Origin: Nocardioides yefusunii | Lineage (GTDB): Bacteria > Actinomycetota > Actinomycetes > Propionibacteriales > Nocardioidaceae | Length of the DNA: 64,000 nucleotides | Assembly (NCBI RefSeq): GCF_004014875.1 | Contig: NZ_CP034929.1 | Location: forward strand, 2,108,001-2,172,000 | Direction of reading: 5' to 3' | Shown: positions 8,353-17,521 of the stretch, in pieces | Layout: each line of letters opens with the position of its first letter | How positions within the stretch are numbered: position 1 is the first letter of the stretch | Made by a program: the position numbers and the translations under genes | Notes under the pieces: generated by a model | Databases searched by the model: none | What the model was told of the DNA's origin: nothing | What the model saw: the letters and a program-made list of their open reading frames with translations, nothing else

Positions 8353-10176
8353 TCAGACGGTGCCCGGGGAAGCCTTTTTGCTGGTCAGTCCACAAATCAC
8401 CAGAATCAACGAGCCGCACAGCACTGTCAGGTCGACAACGCCGTAGAGCGGTGCCCGCCACCCCTTCCCCGCCCCGCCAGAACTGGGCGCAACGCCCTCT
8501 GCAGCCGGCATCTCCAGGAGGTCCAACTGTCGGGTCTCCACGACTCGTCGAGTTCCTTCCGGCAGCAGCGCACTGGTCGAACTTCGGTGCACCAGGACCC
8601 AACGGACCCCTGCTGCCGCCAGCACCTCGGTGAGTTCCTCCGACGTCCGCGCCGCCCTCACCTGCGCTGCCACGGCGCTCTCACCCCCCACCGTCCCGCC
8701 GGGCACGATGAGCGAGTCGTCAGTGACGCTGGTCCCCGGGAAGTAACGCGAGGCAGGGTCGAGCACCGCTCGTGCGTTCCAGTCGAACTGTCGGTACGTG
8801 GAGAACGGCAACGCGATCACGGTGTCGGCGTCCCCGACCCGGCGTTCCATCTCGGCCCGGACAGTGTCCCAGTCGTCCGGGTACTCAGCAGCAGCCAGGA
8901 AGCCGCCCAGGCCGAGGGCCATGGTCGGCAGCGCCATCACCGGGAGCAGGAGTAGGCACAGACCCGTCGTCACCCCGACTTCAGAACCCGCTCGTGAGGC
9001 CCAGCGCACCGCGCGAGCGACAGCGCTGGCAAATCCGACGGACGCCACCAGCACCCACCAAGCCACCCACTTCTGACCGTCACGCAGCAGCCCGCCCCCG
9101 GGCATCGAGACCACGACCCACTCCACGACCGGCCGGGAGTGCTCCCAGGAGCCCAGACCCGCCAGCGCCAGTCCTGCACCGCCGAGGACCCAGGCGGCGG
9201 TGCGAGGGAGCACCCGTCCGCCCGGTCCGGCTCGATGCCCCAGCCAGAGGCCCAGCACTGCGATCAGCGAGACCGTCAGGGCCACGACCGCGAAGAGCCA
9301 CTCCCCCCTCACGTCCGGCCAGACGACGCTCTTCCAGATGCCGCCGAAGGTGAACAGCGATCCCAGCACCCCCCACGGGGTGTCCGCGGCCGAGGCGAAC
9401 GCCGTGACGCCGAACCGATCCGCGGGCAGTTGCTCGGCTCCGTTGAGGACCGCAGGAAGCAACCAGGGCAGGTTGACAACGGTCCACACCACCACGGAGA
9501 GGCCCAGGAGACGGGGACGCCCCCAGCCGAGCGCGCCGGCGACGCCCAGCGTCAGGAGAGCACCCGTCGGGCTGCTCCACCCGGCGACGAGCAGGGAAGC
9601 AACGAGGACCGCGGTGAATCGGCGACCGAGATGGGATCCGAGATCACTGTCGCGCAGCCGGACCACCGCGAGGGCAACCCACGGCAGTGCTGCGTACCCG
9701 CACAGGAGACCCCAGTGCCCGATCGCGAGGCGCTCGTGGACGTACGGGTTCCAGACGAAGCAGAGCCCACCTGCCAGCCGGGCCACCAGCGGGAGCCCTG
9801 CCGTCAGCCGGGTCATCCCCAGGAATCCGGCCACCAGCGGCACCGCGAGGACCAACATCTGCAGCAGTTCGCCACCGATCAACCCGGACAGGACCGAGAC
9901 CACCGCGTCGGCCGGGACCGCCCGCGGCACTCCCCCGTCCGCACCGGTCCAGGCATCCTTCCAGGGCTGGTCAGGGACGAACACCATGTCGCCCACCAGC
10001 ACGAACCCGCTGCGCAGGACCACAGGACCCAGCACGACGACCACCACCGCCAGTGCGACGGCGATCTCGATCCAGACCGGCCACCATCCGCCCTGCCGAC
10101 GCGCCGAACCCGGCGGTGAGCTCGTCACCGCCGGGTTCGACGTCGGGTCAAGGTCCGGGCTCACGCCTGGCGTCAC
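8353..10176 (-). CDS. Large polytopic membrane protein of the glycan locus (Rv0226c-like position)
   Basis: This 607-residue protein has about ten to twelve membrane segments in the first 430 residues, starting at IEIAVALAVVVVVLG. A soluble domain (about 430-570) containing DDWDTVRAEM and FDWNARAVLDP follows, then a last helix near 580-600. The loop after TM1 carries GDMVFVPDQPWKD, which has the acidic loop character of GT-C glycosyltransferases. Catalysis is not proven. Its start overlaps the preceding gene by four bases, indicating translational coupling. By order and topology it corresponds to the mycobacterial Rv0226c-type membrane protein. Confidence 0.75.
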   Translation of the reverse strand: MTPGVSPDLDPTSNPAVTSSPPGSARRQGGWWPVWIEIAVALAVVVVVLGPVVLRSGFVLVGDMVFVPDQPWKDAWTGADGGVPRAVPADAVVSVLSGLIGGELLQMLVLAVPLVAGFLGMTRLTAGLPLVARLAGGLCFVWNPYVHERLAIGHWGLLCGYAALPWVALAVVRLRDSDLGSHLGRRFTAVLVASLLVAGWSSPTGALLTLGVAGALGWGRPRLLGLSVVVWTVVNLPWLLPAVLNGAEQLPADRFGVTAFASAADTPWGVLGSLFTFGGIWKSVVWPDVRGEWLFAVVALTVSLIAVLGLWLGHRAGPGGRVLPRTAAWVLGGAGLALAGLGSWEHSRPVVEWVVVSMPGGGLLRDGQKWVAWWVLVASVGFASAVARAVRWASRAGSEVGVTTGLCLLLLPVMALPTMALGLGGFLAAAEYPDDWDTVRAEMERRVGDADTVIALPFSTYRQFDWNARAVLDPASRYFPGTSVTDDSLIVPGGTVGGESAVAAQVRAARTSEELTEVLAAAGVRWVLVHRSSTSALLPEGTRRVVETRQLDLLEMPAAEGVAPSSGGAGKGWRAPLYGVVDLTVLCGSLILVICGLTSKKASPGTV

Positions 10177-12245
10177 TCCCGGGTCTCGGGTTCGGCCGGC
10201 TCCGGCGAAGGCTTCGTCGAGGTGTCCTCGTCAGGGTCGTCGCTGGCCCTGTCTCCCTCGTCACCGGGCTTGTCGCTGGGCTCGTCACCGGGCTTCTCGC
10301 TGGGCTTGTCGCTGGGCTTGTCGCTGGGCTTCTCGACGGTGTCGTCAGGTGTGGGGGCACCCCGCAGGGGCCGATCGGACTCCGCCATGCCGGCACCCAC
10401 CATGACCAGACCGACACAGACCGTGTCGGTCTCGGAGTCGATCCGCATCTCGAGAGCCGAGAAACCCTCGGTCAGCACCGGGAACTGGACCGAACGAAGC
10501 CCCTCACGCACCGGGAACGAGACCTCTGCCTCAGGAGTCCTCACGTGCATCGTTCCCTGGGCGTTGGTGAAGTAGTCGATCTGCACCAGCTGGGGGCCGC
10601 CGGTGACGGCCGCCTTCAGCGGCACCGACACGGGCGCCTTGCGCACCGCGTACCCGCATCCCTCCACCGGGGCCTTCGCCGCGGAAATGCCGTTGGCCAC
10701 CACCACGGGCTGGAGGTTGCCCCAGCCGTCGACGATCCGCAGGGATCCGCTGGGCCGGTCGAAGAACGGTTCATTGGGAAGGACGGTGGCCACGGTCGAG
10801 ACACGGGCGTCCAGCCCCAGCGAAAGGCGCATGATTCCCTCGGGCACGGGCCCGTCGAGCACGACGGCGCTCTGGTCGAGGTCCAGCGCAGCGGCCAAGG
10901 TGTCGAGATAGGCGCGGTCGTCGGCGTTCTGCAGAGCCGGAACCAGGATTCGCGAGGTGGGGACGGAGGAGACCACCACCAGCAGTGACAGCGCCACGGC
11001 CGCACCGGCGGGGACGAAGAGACGAGCAGTCCTGACGCGGTCCGGGACGATGGTTCCGCGGAGCCCGACTGCGACGATCAGCACCAGCGCGGGAAGCAGT
11101 GCGTCCGCAGTGCGTGGTGCCAGCGCCACAGCGTTGCCACCACTGTTGGTGAGTACCAGGACCACGATGGCGAAGACCATCAGCGCCAGGAGAGCGAGCA
11201 GCGCGAACCTGACCACGACGACGCGACTCGACCGCACCATCACGGCGATCCCCGCGACGCAGACCAAGGTCGCCACCGCCATCGGCCAGTTCACCATCGA
11301 CCACATCTCGGTGCCCTGCACGTACCCGGTCCACGGACCGCCCACGACACCGAGCACGACCTGACGGACGAGCGTCTCCACGACGTCCACCACCGAGTCC
11401 GCACCGTCGGTGCGCAGCACACCGTCGGCGTCGCGCACGGCCATCAGCACGATCCGCGCCACCATGCCCAGCGCCACCGTGACCCACAGACCGGGCTGAC
11501 GACCGACGACGGAGGCCAGCGCCTGGCGCACCGACCCTGAACGGGCGACCTCCGTCCCGAGGACGACGAGGAGGACCGCGAAGGTGAGAGCCACCGACTG
11601 GTCGCTCCACAACAGGAGCAGGAAGATCGCGACCACCGCGGACCACGCTCTCGCGCGAGCCGGACGGACGGCGTCGTGGACCAGGAGCGAGGTCGCCAGC
11701 AGGAACAGCACCACGACCGGCAGGTGCAGCAGGAGCAGCGAGAAGTTCATGGTTCCGGCCCACGCCGACGGGGTGAAGGCCACCACCGCGAACAGCGGCA
11801 ACCGCACCCAGCGCGCACCGAGGATCTGGGAGAGGACCACCCACGTCAGGGCCGCTGCCACGATCGCGAGAACCGTCGAGACCAGTGCGACAGCTCCCCA
11901 ACTGCTGCCGGTCACCGACTCCACGCACCAGACGAGGAAGCGGGACGGAACCGAGAACTCACCAGCGTGTGAACCACCGAGGAAGTCGCCGCTCAGTCCC
12001 TTCGCAGCCGCTTGGGCAAGCCCCGGGTAGTCGTCCTGCGTCCAGTGACCGCCTGCCGTCGCCACACCTCGCCACAGCGCGAGGAGCACGGTCAGTCCCA
12101 CGGCGATCAGCGCAGGGAGGCCCCGGAACGCCGGTCGCACGACCTCGCTCCACCAGGTCTCCTCCTCCGCACGCGACGCCGCCGGAGCGGGGTCGACAGG
12201 GGACGTGCGTTCGGGAGCCGTCGTCTCGCGGTCCTCAACGTGCAT
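10173..12245 (-). CDS. GT-C-like multi-pass membrane protein with lysine/proline-rich tail
   Basis: This 690-residue protein has an N-terminal cytoplasmic stretch and TM1 at about 41-58. The extracytoplasmic loop that follows contains GGHWTQDDYPG; the Asp pair matches the position of the catalytic acidic motif in GT-C enzymes. About ten more helices run to residue 430. A soluble domain of about 200 residues follows, and then a charged tail of KPSD/KPSE/KPGD units. It overlaps the AftD-like gene by 11 bases and the next gene by four, so it belongs to the same operon. Donor would be a polyprenyl-phosphate sugar if it is a GT-C enzyme (inference). Confidence 0.7.
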   Translation of the reverse strand: MHVEDRETTAPERTSPVDPAPAASRAEEETWWSEVVRPAFRGLPALIAVGLTVLLALWRGVATAGGHWTQDDYPGLAQAAAKGLSGDFLGGSHAGEFSVPSRFLVWCVESVTGSSWGAVALVSTVLAIVAAALTWVVLSQILGARWVRLPLFAVVAFTPSAWAGTMNFSLLLLHLPVVVLFLLATSLLVHDAVRPARARAWSAVVAIFLLLLWSDQSVALTFAVLLVVLGTEVARSGSVRQALASVVGRQPGLWVTVALGMVARIVLMAVRDADGVLRTDGADSVVDVVETLVRQVVLGVVGGPWTGYVQGTEMWSMVNWPMAVATLVCVAGIAVMVRSSRVVVVRFALLALLALMVFAIVVLVLTNSGGNAVALAPRTADALLPALVLIVAVGLRGTIVPDRVRTARLFVPAGAAVALSLLVVVSSVPTSRILVPALQNADDRAYLDTLAAALDLDQSAVVLDGPVPEGIMRLSLGLDARVSTVATVLPNEPFFDRPSGSLRIVDGWGNLQPVVVANGISAAKAPVEGCGYAVRKAPVSVPLKAAVTGGPQLVQIDYFTNAQGTMHVRTPEAEVSFPVREGLRSVQFPVLTEGFSALEMRIDSETDTVCVGLVMVGAGMAESDRPLRGAPTPDDTVEKPSDKPSDKPSEKPGDEPSDKPGDEGDRASDDPDEDTSTKPSPEPAEPETRE
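10261..10336 (-). repeat. In-frame 12-base repeats encoding KPSD/KPSE/KPGD tail
   Basis: Six to seven diverged copies of a 12-base unit lie in a row within the 3' end of the preceding coding sequence. They give an alternating Lys-Pro-Ser/Gly-Asp/Glu tail. The copies differ by single bases, consistent with slippage-driven length variation of a wall- or glycan-contacting tail. Confidence 0.75.
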
Positions 12246-15200
12246 GGGTGTTCCTCCTCCTCAGGACGGGCTCGAGCAGAGCGACCATCCACACACCGAC
12301 AGCCAGTCCGGCTGCCCAGTCGGCGGCGTCCACGCTCACGCCGTCACCTCGCCAGGCACTCCATCCCTGGAGCACTGCTGCGAGCATTGTCGCTGCTGCT
12401 GCGGTCAGTCCGGCGCGGTTTCCCCGACGTCCCAGCACGTTGCCGAGCGCGATGCCGACCAGGACCGGTAGACCACCGAGCAGGTAGCCGACCAGCATCG
12501 CACCTGCGCGCACCGGCCAGGTGCCGCGGAGCAGCCAGAGCGGGATCCGCGCCGAGACGTCCTCGCGGCGGGTACGGGCCACGCCACGCAGCGACAGCAC
12601 CGCGGCCAGGGCGTAGACGCCGACGATCATCACGCCGCCGAGCCACATGCGCGTGCGGTAGGAAGCGTCGGGCAGGTACTCCAGCACCACCTGTCCGGAC
12701 GCGTCGGCGGGGAGCACGTACCCCTGCTGCCAGGAGTCGAGTCTCAGGGTCTTGAGTTCTTCACCGTCGAGGAGTGCTCGCCACCCGAGGTTGGCGTTCT
12801 CCGGGATGCGCAGCACGCTGGCCTGCCCCGGCCCCACCTCGATCACCCGGCGGGTGGGTTCCCACTCGGTGACGGTGAGGGCGCGGCCAGCGACGGCCTC
12901 GCTCTGGGTGACGACGCGTCCTTGGAGGGATCGGATCACGACCGAGTTGACGGCGTACTCGTCGGTGGAGGCCGAGACCAGTGAGTGTCGTCCTGGGCCG
13001 AGACGCAGCACGTCAAGGTCGCACACCTCAAAGCTCATCGGGTTGCCCTGCACGACGTCGCTCTGGGTGCCGACGACACGGGTCCGGTACTTCTCCGAAT
13101 CGATCCTCAACGCCGGGCCGTCACCGCACTTGGTACGCACCTCGGTCGTCGGGTCCCAGTCGGCGACCAGGTCGGTGATGCCCCGCAGCTCGAGTTCGGC
13201 GATGGCCAGCGGGCCCTCCGGGACGCCGCGGCCGTCGAGTGCCATCGGGAAGGAGACCGAGACCTCGTCGGTCCTGATCTTCTCGAACTCCGCGACACCG
13301 TCGACCAGGTCGACCGTGCGGCGCTCGTCGCCTGCCACCAGGACGGCGCGGGTGGGGAGAATGCCGGTGGTGCTGGTGCCGGTCAGGGCGATGCGGTCGA
13401 TGGTGCGTCGCTCGTCCCACGACACCTCGAGGCTGGGGAAGATCTCGCCCTCGGCGGCCACCCATGCGGTGGACGTGTCTCCGTCCATGGCGCGCTGGCC
13501 TGCCGCGGCAGGGTCCCAACCGTTGACCGAGGTGGCCTCGGCGCGGACCGCGCCCTTGCTCGGGTCGACGTTGGCGGTGCTGCTCCAGGTGGACCGGGCC
13601 AGCACGGTGCCGTCGAGGCGGTAGGAGGCCTCTTCTCCGACGACGAAGGTCCGGTTCAGTCCCTGCTCCTCCTCGGAGGGGCGAGCGGTGGAGATGTCGC
13701 ACTCCGGCCCGCCGTCGAGTTCGACGCAGGGCCTGCGGTGCGGGCGGGTGCGGAAGCTGAAGGTGCTGCTGGGCGTGGCGTCCACGTCGGGAACGACGAA
13801 GGTTCGGTCGGTGTCGACGCCCTCGAAGGAGAGTTCACGGATGCCGACCTGTCCGTACCGGGAGTCCCCGAAGACGTCGATGCTGGAGACGCGGACGCGT
13901 TCCACCGGGCCACCGGGCAGGTCGAGGACGACCTCTCCGGTCTCGGGGTCGACATCGCGTTCGTAGCTGCGGTCGCCGACCTTGATCCTGACCCGACGCA
14001 TCGGCGTGCCGAACATGCCGTCGACGACGGCCAGGAGTCGCAGGGATCGCAGGTCGGTGGGCTCGTCGAACTGGACCTCCAGCCACTGCTTCTCAGGGTG
14101 TTCCCAGGGCGAGGAGAGCCAGTAGGTGCTCTCCTCCCCGTCGATCGCGGCGTAGGGGCTGAACTCCGGTCGGATCTGGTCGGCTGCGTCGGCGTAGGCC
14201 TTCGAGCTGGACGCCCGCACGACCTTGACCGACTCGTACTCGGCCACGACGCGCTGGGAGTCCCCGACGCCGCCGTAGTCGTGGACTCGGCGACTGGTGC
14301 GGTACTTCTCCTCGGCGGTCATGGTGTGGGAGACGGCGTCGACCACGCGACCGAAGTTGCGTTCCCGCTTGTGGTAGCCGTCGCCGACGACGTCCGGGGA
14401 GTCGTTCCACTCCTTCTCGGCGGAGTTCACCGTGATCTCGGTGGGCCCCAGGACGCCGGCCTCCATGGCGGTGAGGATGTCTTCAGGTCCACCGGCCAGC
14501 GTCACCAGCGAGTCGGTCGGCACTGCCTGCAGCAGCGGCACGGTCCGTTCCACCTTGTAGATCACCAGGGTGGGGTCGCCGTTCTTCTCTGAGCCGAACA
14601 TGGCGACCTCGCGCAGTCCGGGGCTGCGGCTCAGCGCCGCCTCGACCCGGGCGTCGGAGGGAGAACCGGTGACGGCGGTGTTGATGTCACGGCGTGCCAG
14701 GACGTGCGAGATGCCGGAGCGCGCGAGTGCGTCCGCAAGGTGCGGCGACCCGGTGCCGTCCTGGATCCGCTCCTCGAGGGAGTCGAGGAACCTGATCGTG
14801 CTTCCCGGCGCCAGGGGCACCTGGCTGCGGGTCACCCAGTCGGACTCGGCCACGGGCTGGATCGGTTCGTCGATGGTCCAACCCCACTCCTGGATGCCGT
14901 GGCTGCTGCCCGGCACGATCCAGGTGCGACGACCTTCGGTGGAGCGTCCCAGGTAGGCGGCGGCGTCGCGCCACGTCTCGGGGATCTGGTCGAAGCCGGG
15001 GTTGCGCAGGTCCTGGGTGAACAGGGGACGCGCGGAGCCGACGAGGAGCGTCCCCGCCACGACCATCAGGGCGGTGGACGCCGCAGTCGCCGACCGGGCC
15101 CAGCCCTGGGCGACGAATCCCTGCTTGACCGCGACGGAGGCCATTCCGACGGCGTGGGCAAAGCCGAGCGCCATGGGCAGACGCATCACCGGGTCCAGCT

Positions 15201-16428
15201 TGTGCACGTTGCGGAACGGGCTCAGAACACTGTCGAGGAGCGACTGGTAGGTGCCGGCCAGCGGGCTGCCGAAGGTGTGCAGGTGGCCGAGGGTCAGCAG
15301 GAAGGCGGCGACGAGCGCCGCCACCGCGAACGGGACGCGCCACGGCATCGAAGGGTGGAAAAGACCGAAGAGGCTGATCGCGGCCACACCGCCGGTGAGC
15401 ACGATCAGCAACGGACCTGTGGACAGTTGGTGGGCGCCGTCCCACCACGGTTCGCCACCCAGTTGCAGGAACGAGAGCCAGTGGTTCGCGCCGCGCACCA
15501 CGTTGGTCCACCCCAACGGCTGGGTGGTCGTGGCCGCGGTCTCGATGTAGTCGAGGAAGGGCGGGCTGAACTTTCCCTGCACCACGAGGCTCGAGGTCCA
15601 CCAGAACGTGGAGAGCGCCAGGGCGAGCAGCCACCACCCCATGAGTCTGCGGCCCACGGACGTGCCGCAACTGAACAGCACCAGCAGACCGGGCATGATC
15701 AGGGAGAGCAGCACCTCGGTGGCGTTGACGGCCCCCATGCAGGCCACCGCGACGCCCGACCATGCGGCACCGTGCAGGGCGCTGAACCTGCCACTGAGAG
15801 CGAGCACGAGCGGCAGCACCACCCAGGGCAGCATCGCCGTGGGGTGGACCTCACCGGTCAGGGAGCCAGACAGCCCCAGCATCCGAGGAGCGAAGGCGTA
15901 GGCCAGTCCGGCCAGCAGGGGCAGCCAAGCCCGGGCACGCTCGCGGTCGATCGCGATGAAGAGCCGTCGTGCTCCCTCGTAGGCGAGGACCAGGAGCAGC
16001 GCGGACCAGAGTCGTTGGGTGATCCATCCCGGAAGCCCGACGACGTCACCGAGCCAGAAGAAGAGGCCGTGCGGGAACAGGTAGCCGTAGGCCTGGTTCT
16101 GCAGCTCGCCCATGCCGGACATGGGGTTCCACGAGTAGAGCGCGCGGCCCATGAAGCCTGCGACGTTCTCGGTGAGGTCGAGCTTGGTGTCGAAGGTGGT
16201 CTTGCCCGGCTGCTGGAGCACGGAGAAGAACAGCAGGAGCGCCCACACCGGGTACTGCGTCCACCTGCTCTCGCGGCGACGCGCCCCCATGGCTTCGTCG
16301 CTGGCCTCTCCGCTGCCGCCGCTCACCTGCACACCGTCCTCGTCCACGGGCACGTGATCTGCCCGGTCGTCATTGCTGCGGCTCACCGAGCCACGCCGTC
16401 GTCCGTTCGCTGCGCCCATTTCAGGCAC
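12235..16428 (-). CDS. AftD-like alpha-(1->3)-arabinofuranosyltransferase (DUF3367) with discoidin modules
   Basis: This 1397-residue membrane enzyme has an N-terminal GT-C domain. After TM1 (about 55-72) comes the AftD signature FDTKLDLTENVAGF, then WNPMSGMGELQNQAYG and LFPHGLFFWLGD. About ten helices run to residue 440. The large extracytoplasmic part contains F5/8-type-C carbohydrate-binding modules, seen as AIDGEESTYWLSSP (about residue 750) and AMDGDTSTAWVAAEG (about 980). Two or three C-terminal helices close the protein. Length equals mycobacterial AftD (about 1400). AftD adds alpha-1,3 arabinofuranose branches from decaprenyl-phosphate-arabinose outside the membrane. In an organism apparently without mycolates the acceptor is open. 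It overlaps both neighbours (8 and 11 bases). Confidence 0.88.
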   Translation of the reverse strand: MPEMGAANGRRRGSVSRSNDDRADHVPVDEDGVQVSGGSGEASDEAMGARRRESRWTQYPVWALLLFFSVLQQPGKTTFDTKLDLTENVAGFMGRALYSWNPMSGMGELQNQAYGYLFPHGLFFWLGDVVGLPGWITQRLWSALLLVLAYEGARRLFIAIDRERARAWLPLLAGLAYAFAPRMLGLSGSLTGEVHPTAMLPWVVLPLVLALSGRFSALHGAAWSGVAVACMGAVNATEVLLSLIMPGLLVLFSCGTSVGRRLMGWWLLALALSTFWWTSSLVVQGKFSPPFLDYIETAATTTQPLGWTNVVRGANHWLSFLQLGGEPWWDGAHQLSTGPLLIVLTGGVAAISLFGLFHPSMPWRVPFAVAALVAAFLLTLGHLHTFGSPLAGTYQSLLDSVLSPFRNVHKLDPVMRLPMALGFAHAVGMASVAVKQGFVAQGWARSATAASTALMVVAGTLLVGSARPLFTQDLRNPGFDQIPETWRDAAAYLGRSTEGRRTWIVPGSSHGIQEWGWTIDEPIQPVAESDWVTRSQVPLAPGSTIRFLDSLEERIQDGTGSPHLADALARSGISHVLARRDINTAVTGSPSDARVEAALSRSPGLREVAMFGSEKNGDPTLVIYKVERTVPLLQAVPTDSLVTLAGGPEDILTAMEAGVLGPTEITVNSAEKEWNDSPDVVGDGYHKRERNFGRVVDAVSHTMTAEEKYRTSRRVHDYGGVGDSQRVVAEYESVKVVRASSSKAYADAADQIRPEFSPYAAIDGEESTYWLSSPWEHPEKQWLEVQFDEPTDLRSLRLLAVVDGMFGTPMRRVRIKVGDRSYERDVDPETGEVVLDLPGGPVERVRVSSIDVFGDSRYGQVGIRELSFEGVDTDRTFVVPDVDATPSSTFSFRTRPHRRPCVELDGGPECDISTARPSEEEQGLNRTFVVGEEASYRLDGTVLARSTWSSTANVDPSKGAVRAEATSVNGWDPAAAGQRAMDGDTSTAWVAAEGEIFPSLEVSWDERRTIDRIALTGTSTTGILPTRAVLVAGDERRTVDLVDGVAEFEKIRTDEVSVSFPMALDGRGVPEGPLAIAELELRGITDLVADWDPTTEVRTKCGDGPALRIDSEKYRTRVVGTQSDVVQGNPMSFEVCDLDVLRLGPGRHSLVSASTDEYAVNSVVIRSLQGRVVTQSEAVAGRALTVTEWEPTRRVIEVGPGQASVLRIPENANLGWRALLDGEELKTLRLDSWQQGYVLPADASGQVVLEYLPDASYRTRMWLGGVMIVGVYALAAVLSLRGVARTRREDVSARIPLWLLRGTWPVRAGAMLVGYLLGGLPVLVGIALGNVLGRRGNRAGLTAAAATMLAAVLQGWSAWRGDGVSVDAADWAAGLAVGVWMVALLEPVLRRRNTHAR

Positions 16429-17521
16429 TGCTCTCCTTCACGACGCCGTGGGTGAGGCGATCCGCGAGGTCCCTCATCAGCCGGTCGGCCTCGTGGTCGG
16501 CGTGTTCCGTGCGACGCATCCGTACCGAGACGCTGGCGCGCCCCCGGACCGTCACCAGACCCACCCCGAGCGCCATCGGTCCGGACAGCGCCGGGAACAT
16601 CGTGGCGCGCAGCAGCCCGTCGCCGCTGAGCACACCGAGGTTGGAGACGTTGACGGTGTAGCCCAGTCGCGAGCGCAGGGCCTTGGTCACCAGCGGGCCG
16701 ATTCCGCCCGCCGAGGTCTCGGGGAAGTCCGGTTCGGGATCGGTGGTGCGCACGATCGCGGCCACCTGCTCGGCGGTGTCGTGCGGGCGCAGCCTGATCC
16801 GGAGGAACGTCGTCTGCCGGTCGGGGTGCAGTTCGCTGCCCTGACGGCGCGATGCGCCCATGATCACCATGAACCGTCGTCCGCCACTGTTGCGGCGCCG
16901 CGGCCACTGCCCGTGCGCCTGCAGCAGGGCGTGGCAGGCCAGGGCGCCATTGACCCGGACGTCGTCGAGCACGACGTGCCGCATGTGGTCGGCGCTGCCG
17001 GCACCGAGCTCGGGGGCTGCGCCGGAGAACCGGGCGGGTGGGGTGAAGACGGCCTCGAGGAGCCGGAGCAGGCTCGACCCGAGGAAGGAACGCGGAGCAG
17101 GGGTCTCCCCCACGCCACGGGCGCTGGAGACGACGGGGACTCCGGCGACACCGGAGAGCAGGGCCACCAGTCCGAGGCCGTCGCAGACTCCGTGGTGGGC
17201 GGTGATCAGGACGCGGGTGGCGGCGTCGTCGAGCAGGACGTGCACGAGACGCCCGTCGGTGCCGAGTTCGGCGCTGGCGACCTGTTCACGTCGGGTGTCC
17301 CACGCCTCACCGTCGGCGCGTTCCACGCGCGGCACCGCACCGAGGTGCGGGTACTCGGCCACCAATCCCTGCAGACGAGTGGTGATCTGAACCGGATCCA
17401 GCGGCGTCTCGAACTCAGCCTCCAGGCTGATCCCCCACGTGACGTCGGGGTCACCGTAGAGTCCGGTGACCTCGTGGGCCAGTCGAACGGCGTCGAAGTC
17501 GGACTCGGGGACGCGACTCAA
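16421..17521 (-). CDS. Condensation/WS-DGAT-like acyltransferase (HHxxxDG)
   Basis: This 366-residue cytosolic protein of the CoA-dependent acyltransferase superfamily carries the active-site motif HHGVCDG at residues 109-115. It also has the C-terminal NVSNLGVLSGDG, close to the DFGWG-region landmark of condensation and wax ester synthase/DGAT proteins. It is shorter than typical WS/DGAT (about 460). A WS/DGAT gene (Rv0221) also lies near the equivalent mycobacterial cluster. Acylation of a glycan or lipid intermediate is inference. It overlaps acyltransferase-3 by four bases and the AftD-like gene by eight. Confidence 0.75.
   Translation of the reverse strand: MSRVPESDFDAVRLAHEVTGLYGDPDVTWGISLEAEFETPLDPVQITTRLQGLVAEYPHLGAVPRVERADGEAWDTRREQVASAELGTDGRLVHVLLDDAATRVLITAHHGVCDGLGLVALLSGVAGVPVVSSARGVGETPAPRSFLGSSLLRLLEAVFTPPARFSGAAPELGAGSADHMRHVVLDDVRVNGALACHALLQAHGQWPRRRNSGGRRFMVIMGASRRQGSELHPDRQTTFLRIRLRPHDTAEQVAAIVRTTDPEPDFPETSAGGIGPLVTKALRSRLGYTVNVSNLGVLSGDGLLRATMFPALSGPMALGVGLVTVRGRASVSVRMRRTEHADHEADRLMRDLADRLTHGVVKESSA

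Noticed and set aside
14704..16455. 583-codon plus-strand frame opposite the AftD-like gene
   Set aside because: Gln/Glu/His-rich translation typical of antisense GC-rich frames; no start signal.
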